NCBI GenBank assembly: GCA_049242885.1
Contig: JBMLOQ010000142.1
Coordinates: 1 to 25,954 of the forward strand
Direction: 5' to 3'
DNA: 25,954 bases
From: CAIVPM01 sp049242885
GTDB lineage: Bacteria > Bacteroidota > Bacteroidia > Chitinophagales > Chitinophagaceae
Notes under the pieces: generated by a model
The model's database searches: none
What the model saw: only the letters and a program-made list of their open reading frames with translations
What the model was told of the DNA's origin: nothing
Made by a program: the position numbers and the translations under genes
Shown: positions 22,301 through 25,954 of the stretch, in pieces
How the letters are laid out: every line of letters starts with the position of its first letter
Position numbering within the stretch: the stretch's first letter is position 1

Positions 22301-23203
22301 CAAATGAATTTTTTAAACCCAGGCATGTTGGGTAGTCAAGAGTTTTTTAAAACAGAGTTTGCTGTACCTATAGATAAGTTTGGGGAGAAGGAACAAAAAG
22401 ATCACTTAAGAAAACTATTATACCCATTTATTTTAAGACGTACTAAAGAGCAAGTTGCAAAAGACCTCCCAGAAAAACAAGAAATGATATTGTTTTGTGA
22501 TATGGGCGAAGAGCAACGAAAAATTTACGATGCCTACAGAAACGATTTTAGAGACAAAATAATGGGTGTAGTACAAGATCAAGGAATTGGAAAAAGCCAA
22601 TTAACTATTTTACAAGGTTTAATGAAGCTTAGGCAAATTTGCGACAGTCCTGCAATTGTTAAAAATGAAGATGGCGAAAGATACCCAAATGAAAGTGTAA
22701 AACTTGAAGAACTTGGGAGAGAGATTACAGAAAATATTAGCAATCACAAAGCCCTTATATTTTCTCAGTTTTTAGGAATGCTTGCATTAATTAAAGCTAA
22801 AATGAAAGAGTTGGGTGTAGATTATGAATATTTTGATGGAAGTACTACTGCCCCAGATAGAGAAAAAGCTATAAATCGCTTTCAGAATGATGAAAATTGT
22901 AGAGTATTTTTGATTTCACTAAAGGCAGGGGGTGTTGGTTTAAACCTTACTGCTGCAGACTATGTGTATATTGTAGATCCTTGGTGGAACCCTGCTGTGG
23001 AGCAACAAGCAATTGATAGAACACATAGAATTGGGCAAACCAAAAACATTTTTGCTTATAGAATGATTTGCACAGACTCTGTAGAAGATAAAATTTTGAA
23101 ATTACAAGAACGCAAAAGAATTTTAGCTAAAGATTTAATTACCGATGATGAAGGCTTTGTAAAATCATTAACCAAAGATGATGTAATGTATTTGTTTAGT
23201 TAG
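19394..23203 (+). CDS. SNF2-family DEAD/DEAH-box helicase with SWIM zinc finger
   Basis: 1,269 residues. The N-terminal region has a SWIM motif C73-x-C75-x7-C83-x-H85 and a second SWIM-like set C184-x-C186-x8-C195-x-H197. A long middle part (about 270-800) corresponds to the SNF2-associated region of bacterial proteins. The ATPase core follows: Walker A DDMGLGKT with K837, DESQ box at 928-931, LSGTPLQNN, then helicase C motifs (FDGSTTAPDRE, LISLKAGGVGLNLTAADYVY) and motif VI QQAIDRTHRIGQ with R1209 and R1212. It is expected to be an ATP-driven DNA translocase that remodels protein-DNA complexes. Bacterial SNF2 proteins are found in transcription (RapA-like) and in some defence systems (such as DISARM). 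No methylase, nuclease or other defence gene is adjacent, so a housekeeping role is more likely. Confidence 0.95.
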   Translation: MALPFLLKKMYNGGTDEVIKRGKKIYATSTIDLLEYDELMGNIVFRVKDDTYSTFYKVYISQFRIEKAVTVKCSCPYNLSEICRHKAAALLHLQDLLDRNQLSREGVNYQQIHTVVKMKQLELKAIRMFASFDAFADAEEFLRTQKAVILSAIDETVKAELNYKGSLYNLIIRKNEERNFDTSCNCVGETEHPICVHKLILFLQLLSKHGVNYFDSIRNWDNVKNKLLSIYGYSLKDDLTNKFEFAYIDGKPFLRLLDKSIKRLEVPIAVEQAPPSADSYKFPIPTLQRDNSLQDTATNQTNSNLKDNAIFLGLVLTTNLNEYPFLLFELCSGMVNDKANAFVDKVEKLDLTKFIDGSSYSEEDKLLLQNVRKFTPIEVNKYINRNSPFGGAWENILQLQQEELPKETKQLMAEYFHPKIQKLIEENINNQLLFWLPQNKIFSSQNIKPLHVDDTPLTPYFIVTSNKNDITVECRVKLPLNDLSINENEHISPFIFQFHDVLFGWSKKEDIEIVGQFMPSGSLTITKSDWQHQLQQFIIPLTKEYEVEFVNLPKEIIKNSSPEMKMHLAERGDYLIFEPIFSYKNYPITATDGNKIIFPANERLLVIHRNLQEEQEMVNKVQALHSNFVKPNNGYTLALKGTEVLKNNWFFLFVDAMKENNTVIYGFDALRNFRFNTSKPSTRIHISSNTDWFDAKVEIDFNGQKVTVADVKKALANKQQFVPLADGSLGILPEDWVRKYSLLFKVGDGKQDSLKLSKFQFSVIEDLYNERDEEELFIALEEKYDKLRYNHEIKPIDTPSHLTKILRPYQASGFQWLNYLKEVQWGGILADDMGLGKTIQALSFMHHLKEEKGSIKALVVCPTTLLFNWQNEIKKFTPSVQFYVHHGSTRLKDAVQKASSEIIITTYGTLRSDIKLFIDVDFDYVVLDESQAIKNPSSKVTKAACLLRAKNRLCLSGTPLQNNTFDIFAQMNFLNPGMLGSQEFFKTEFAVPIDKFGEKEQKDHLRKLLYPFILRRTKEQVAKDLPEKQEMILFCDMGEEQRKIYDAYRNDFRDKIMGVVQDQGIGKSQLTILQGLMKLRQICDSPAIVKNEDGERYPNESVKLEELGREITENISNHKALIFSQFLGMLALIKAKMKELGVDYEYFDGSTTAPDREKAINRFQNDENCRVFLISLKAGGVGLNLTAADYVYIVDPWWNPAVEQQAIDRTHRIGQTKNIFAYRMICTDSVEDKILKLQERKRILAKDLITDDEGFVKSLTKDDVMYLFS

Positions 23204-23210
23204 CCAAAAA

Positions 23211-23238
23211 AGCCACATTAAAAAATGTGGCTGGTGGT
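23211..23238. terminator. bidirectional terminator, SNF2 gene / small secreted-protein gene
   Basis: AGCCACATT (23211-23219) and AATGTGGCT (23224-23232) are perfect arms with a four-A loop. On the minus strand six T residues follow directly. On the plus strand a T run follows after GGTGG. Confidence 0.88.
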
Positions 23239-23268
23239 TTTTTAGGATTAAGGTTTTACAATATGGTT

Positions 23269-23712
23269 CTAAAGTTTTTTATATCGTTCACCATAAATAA
23301 CGGCTCTACCCAAATCTTTTAATACCATTACACCCATTAAATCGTACTTCCCCTTTTCATAGTTTTTGGTAGTGCCTCCATCTTGGTATTGAATTACCAA
23401 AGTATATTGATATCTTCCAGTTGCACCAGTTTGCTTACGCCAAACACCGTTCTCATCACAGTCAATCCAAAAAATAATATCTACAGGTTTTACTTGGTGT
23501 GGTTGAAAGTATCCAGTACCATTTTTATTGAGTAAAACTTTAGGGTCTCCTCCATTGCCTTCATAGGTGTATTCACCCAAAATTTCTTCAGGAAAAACTT
23601 TAGTTACAGTATAGGCTTTGCCCATAATTTCTAAATGTTCTACTTTGTTTTGAGCGTTTAAAGCAAAGCTTACAAAAAGTAGGTTTAATAGAAAAAGTGT
23701 TGTTTTTTTCAT
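23269..23712 (-). CDS. secreted protein of unknown function
   Basis: 147 residues. The N-terminus MKKTTLFLLNLLFVSFALNAQ is a clean signal peptide cleaved before QNKVEH. The mature part is mixed and beta-rich (EYTYEGNGGDPKVLLNKNGTGYF, YQYTLVIQYQDGG). The pattern of a turn with a NGTGYFQPH segment and paired aromatic strands resembles small lipocalin-like envelope proteins, but I do not recognise a family. It follows the lipoprotein gene by 33 bp and is the last gene of this minus-strand block. Confidence 0.78.
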   Translation of the reverse strand: MKKTTLFLLNLLFVSFALNAQNKVEHLEIMGKAYTVTKVFPEEILGEYTYEGNGGDPKVLLNKNGTGYFQPHQVKPVDIIFWIDCDENGVWRKQTGATGRYQYTLVIQYQDGGTTKNYEKGKYDLMGVMVLKDLGRAVIYGERYKKL

Positions 23713-23745
23713 TGTTTATTTTTTAAGTTTTAGAATAATAGAATT

Positions 23746-24171
23746 TTAATTTGTGATATATGTATCAATATAGGCACCAGCTCCAAGAGTGTACTTTAAT
23801 TGTAGCTTATTAGATTCTAGCAATATAATTTCATCTGTATAGCTTCCAGAACTAAGCGTTATTTTCAAGCCTTTGCTATCCGTAATATCCCAATTACCAA
23901 GTACTGTTACTTCTGTAGGTGTACATTTACTTGCTCCTGGAAACATAGAAAACTTGCCATCACTTTTATACTCCCACAAATTATCTAATCTACAGGCTGG
24001 TATTGTTTGTGGCACATTGCCAGTAGTAGTTATAAATACGGTGCTACTAAGTTTCCACATTTTTGCACTAATTGTTTGTTTCATTTGATCTACTTCACTA
24101 ATGGATTCCTCTTTTTTTGAACAACCAAGTAAGATTAAGATTGAGAATATGCCTAGCATTAAATGTTTCAT
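23746..24171 (-). CDS. lipocalin-like lipoprotein
   Basis: 141 residues. Residues 1-17 form a lipoprotein signal ending in lipobox LLGC, so Cys17 would be lipidated; the following SKKEE carries charges. The mature part has MWKLSSTVFI, CRLDNLWEYKSDGKFSMFPGASKC, GNWDITDSKGLKITL, and a final strand run, the layout of the lipocalin-like domain common in Bacteroidota (WxL start, C-x-LxxxWxFxxDGxF, C, W). The ligand is unknown. It lies 83 bp after the barrel gene and 33 bp before the secreted-protein gene. Confidence 0.82.
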   Translation of the reverse strand: MKHLMLGIFSILILLGCSKKEESISEVDQMKQTISAKMWKLSSTVFITTTGNVPQTIPACRLDNLWEYKSDGKFSMFPGASKCTPTEVTVLGNWDITDSKGLKITLSSGSYTDEIILLESNKLQLKYTLGAGAYIDTYITN

Positions 24172-24254
24172 TATAAATTTTTTAAAGGTTTTTTTAATTA
24201 TAAAATAGAATTGAGTGGTATGTTACATTATTGAAAAAGTTTTCTTAAATGTGT

Positions 24255-25954
24255 TTACCACCAGTTTAGAGATCTTAAAAAGCCTATTTCAAAAAAAGTT
24301 CCAGTTGGAGATGTTTTAAAATCACTGCTTAATGCTCCTGAACCAGAGTTTACTTCACCAGCGTAAACAAATTCGGGATAAAAGTTTGCATAAAATTTAA
24401 ACGTGTGTTCTTTGTTCCAATGAAAGCTAAATCCAGAAATTGCAGCAGTTTCAGTAGTCTTTTTTAACACTCCAGCAATAGGATCAATAAATCCATTGGG
24501 ACTTTCATATTTAGAAATCTCTGAAATTATACCTAAGTAAAAATGGCTTCTTCTTAAATCATCATTTGGGTGAGAGGTTATTCTTAATCCATATTCAATT
24601 TTATTGAAGTTTGAGCTTAATTTTCCTTCGCCACTTTCCTCAACATCACTACTAGAGTTAGAAAAATTTCGAGAGCCCATACCATAATCTACATAAGCTT
24701 TTATACCTTTTGCCCCTGCATAAGCCCTAAACCCATATTGAATGCTTGAGTTGCTACCATTAAGTGTAGGACTTACACCTACTTTTCCATTAAAATAGCC
24801 AAAGCCTCCAAAATTGTTGTTTTCAGCACCCATTCTAACACCAGCTTCAAAATTTACATTAAAAGGGTTTGAAGGTTGAATTTCTTTTTTTGTACTTCCA
24901 ATACCACCAGATACGGTTGAACTGTTACTTTGAAAAAGTATAGGCATAGAATTTAGGGAGTAACCAAAATCTATACCAATACCAAACTGTGTTTTGTTTG
25001 AAGCTCTTTTAAAAGAAAATGCAGGATCATACTCACCCATATTATCATTGTATATCCACTCTCCCAATAAAAACATAATTGTACCCACAGCTGTTATACT
25101 AGCAGCATCACTAGCATTTTGTGCACTTTGAGCATCACTTTTCCACTTGTCGTAATCGGCTTGCTTTTTTGTTAAAAGTTCTTGTTCTTCACGTTTACGT
25201 TTATCTTCTGCTTCTTTTGCTTGGCGTGCTTCTTCATTTCTTTTCTCAATTTCAGCTTGTTTTTGTTCGGCTTGTTTTGCACTAGTATTTTCAGCATTTT
25301 TTGCATTGGAGCTAGTGCTTTTGCTTTTGCTATTTTCTGCAGTTTTATTATTGCTAGATTTGTTTTTTTCAGTTTCTTTTTTGGTTGCCTCTTGCTTTGC
25401 CTTACTATCAGCTTCTTTTTTTTGAGCTTCTTGTTTTGTTTTATTTTCTGCTTCTTTTTTTGTTAAATCCTGTTTTCTTTTTTCTTCAGCTGCTTTAGCA
25501 GTTGCAGCCTTCTGTGCTGTTTCTTCATCACGTTTACGTTTTTCTTCTGCCATTTTTTGTTGCCTTGCCAATTCATCATCTTGCTTTTTCTTTGCAGCAG
25601 CAGCTTTTTCTTGTGTCATATTTTTAATCCCAGTAATTTGGTAACTTATTCCATTAAATAAGGTTACACTTTTGCCTCCATCCTCCCACTTCAAGCAATT
25701 TTTATCTTTTTTTACATCGTAAAAATAAGTGTGCACATAGTCATCATCAAATGCATCAAACTTGCCATTAGGTTTTAGATATACAATTCTGTTATAACCC
25801 AAAACAAAAGTTTTCTCGCCAACACAAGTTAAGTTTAATCTTACACTTATTTGCATTGAATATTCTTCTGAAGTGTTGTTTTGAACATAAAATTTGTATG
25901 TTTCTGAACCAAAGCCACTATTGCGAGTTGCAGAAATTGTAAAACGTGCATCAG
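24255..25954 (-). CDS. outer-membrane beta-barrel protein with long charged coiled coil (5' end outside window)
   Basis: The frame is open to the right edge: it continues upstream of the internal ATG at 25856 with credible protein (DARFTISATRNSGFG), so the start lies outside and 565 residues are visible. The order is a globular N-terminal part containing CLKWEDGGKSVTLFNGISYQI, a Lys/Glu/Ala-rich helix of about 170 residues, a short hydrophobic stretch (ITAVGTIMFLLGEWI), then a beta-barrel with alternating strands (FGIGIDFGYSL, VNFEAGVRMG, FKFYANFYPEFVYAG). It ends in LNWW, an aromatic terminus typical of outer-membrane barrels. The charged helix has a 13-residue repeat (KKEAENKTKQEAQ, then KKEADSKAKQEAT). 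No family is recognised. The helix could reach through the periplasm, somewhat as in TolA. Confidence 0.8.
   Translation of the reverse strand, partial: DARFTISATRNSGFGSETYKFYVQNNTSEEYSMQISVRLNLTCVGEKTFVLGYNRIVYLKPNGKFDAFDDDYVHTYFYDVKKDKNCLKWEDGGKSVTLFNGISYQITGIKNMTQEKAAAAKKKQDDELARQQKMAEEKRKRDEETAQKAATAKAAEEKRKQDLTKKEAENKTKQEAQKKEADSKAKQEATKKETEKNKSSNNKTAENSKSKSTSSNAKNAENTSAKQAEQKQAEIEKRNEEARQAKEAEDKRKREEQELLTKKQADYDKWKSDAQSAQNASDAASITAVGTIMFLLGEWIYNDNMGEYDPAFSFKRASNKTQFGIGIDFGYSLNSMPILFQSNSSTVSGGIGSTKKEIQPSNPFNVNFEAGVRMGAENNNFGGFGYFNGKVGVSPTLNGSNSSIQYGFRAYAGAKGIKAYVDYGMGSRNFSNSSSDVEESGEGKLSSNFNKIEYGLRITSHPNDDLRRSHFYLGIISEISKYESPNGFIDPIAGVLKKTTETAAISGFSFHWNKEHTFKFYANFYPEFVYAGEVNSGSGALSSDFKTSPTGTFFEIGFLRSLNWW
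25384..25461 (-). repeat. two 39-bp tandem coding repeats in the coiled coil
   Basis: Two adjacent units encode KKEAENKTKQEAQ and KKEADSKAKQEAT, with a third, degraded unit (KKETEKNKSS). They differ at a few positions. Such repeats can expand and contract, which would change the length of the helix. Confidence 0.6.

Noticed and set aside
19394..23203. SNF2 helicase as part of a phage-defence island
   Set aside because: Neighbours are a MarR stress operon and envelope genes. No methylase, DUF1998, phospholipase D, nuclease or integrase gene is visible, so a DISARM-like system is not supported.
25182..25466. 94-codon plus-strand Phe/Leu/Cys-rich frame that looks like a membrane protein
   Set aside because: It is the antisense of the Lys/Glu-rich coiled coil; AAA and GAA codons read backwards give Phe.

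Overview
The window is AT-rich chromosomal DNA from a member of the Bacteroidota, most likely close to the Chitinophagaceae. Four things point there. A 1,323-residue secreted protein ends in a type IX secretion (T9SS) sorting domain preceded by an LPIELLSFN-type junction. Glutamine synthetase is of class III. Promoters match the Bacteroidota pattern (TTTG, about 19-21 bp, TAnnTTTG). The start codons I inspected have no Shine-Dalgarno sequence. I found no tRNA or rRNA genes, CRISPR array, prophage or insertion sequence.

Layout. 1-303 has no intact gene but may hold the remains of a small secreted-protein gene. 304-3905 is housekeeping: an LpxD-family acyltransferase (-), an RluE-type pseudouridine synthase (+), purN (-) and prfA (-). 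4283-8254 encodes a surface protein that reads as two consecutive seven-bladed beta-propellers plus a T9SS tail. 8548-11140 is a LytS-type sensor kinase and a LytTR response regulator, one base apart, followed by a small secreted protein (11283-11747). 11988-14361 (-) is rplK-rplA-rplJ-rplL with its own promoter and terminator, without the usual flanking nusG and rpoBC. Glutamine synthetase III (14729-16921, +) diverges from it. 17006-19186 (-) is a MarR regulator followed by pirin, YceI and DoxX genes. 19394-23203 (+) is a large SNF2 helicase with two SWIM zinc motifs. 23269 to the right edge (-) holds three cell-envelope genes: a charged-helix/outer-membrane-barrel protein cut by the window edge, a lipocalin-like lipoprotein and a small secreted protein.

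How genes work together. The clearest regulatory circuit is the MarR block. The same 16-bp sequence ATACATGTATGTACAT lies between the -33 and -7 elements of the MarR promoter and, in the 62-bp gap, in front of the pirin gene. That predicts autoregulation and co-control of pirin-YceI-DoxX, a gene set that looks like a redox, quinone or electrophile response. A second regulatory observation is that purN and the MarR gene each carry a perfect TAnnTTTG element exactly 4 nt before the start codon, which predicts leaderless mRNAs. The LytS/LytTR pair probably acts on nearby envelope genes; short phased repeats lie in front of the downstream secreted-protein gene.

Nothing here is clearly a new defence or mobile system. 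The best candidates for new biology are the MarR operator circuit, the double-propeller T9SS protein, the charged-helix outer-membrane barrel operon and the split ribosomal-protein/RNA polymerase operon.
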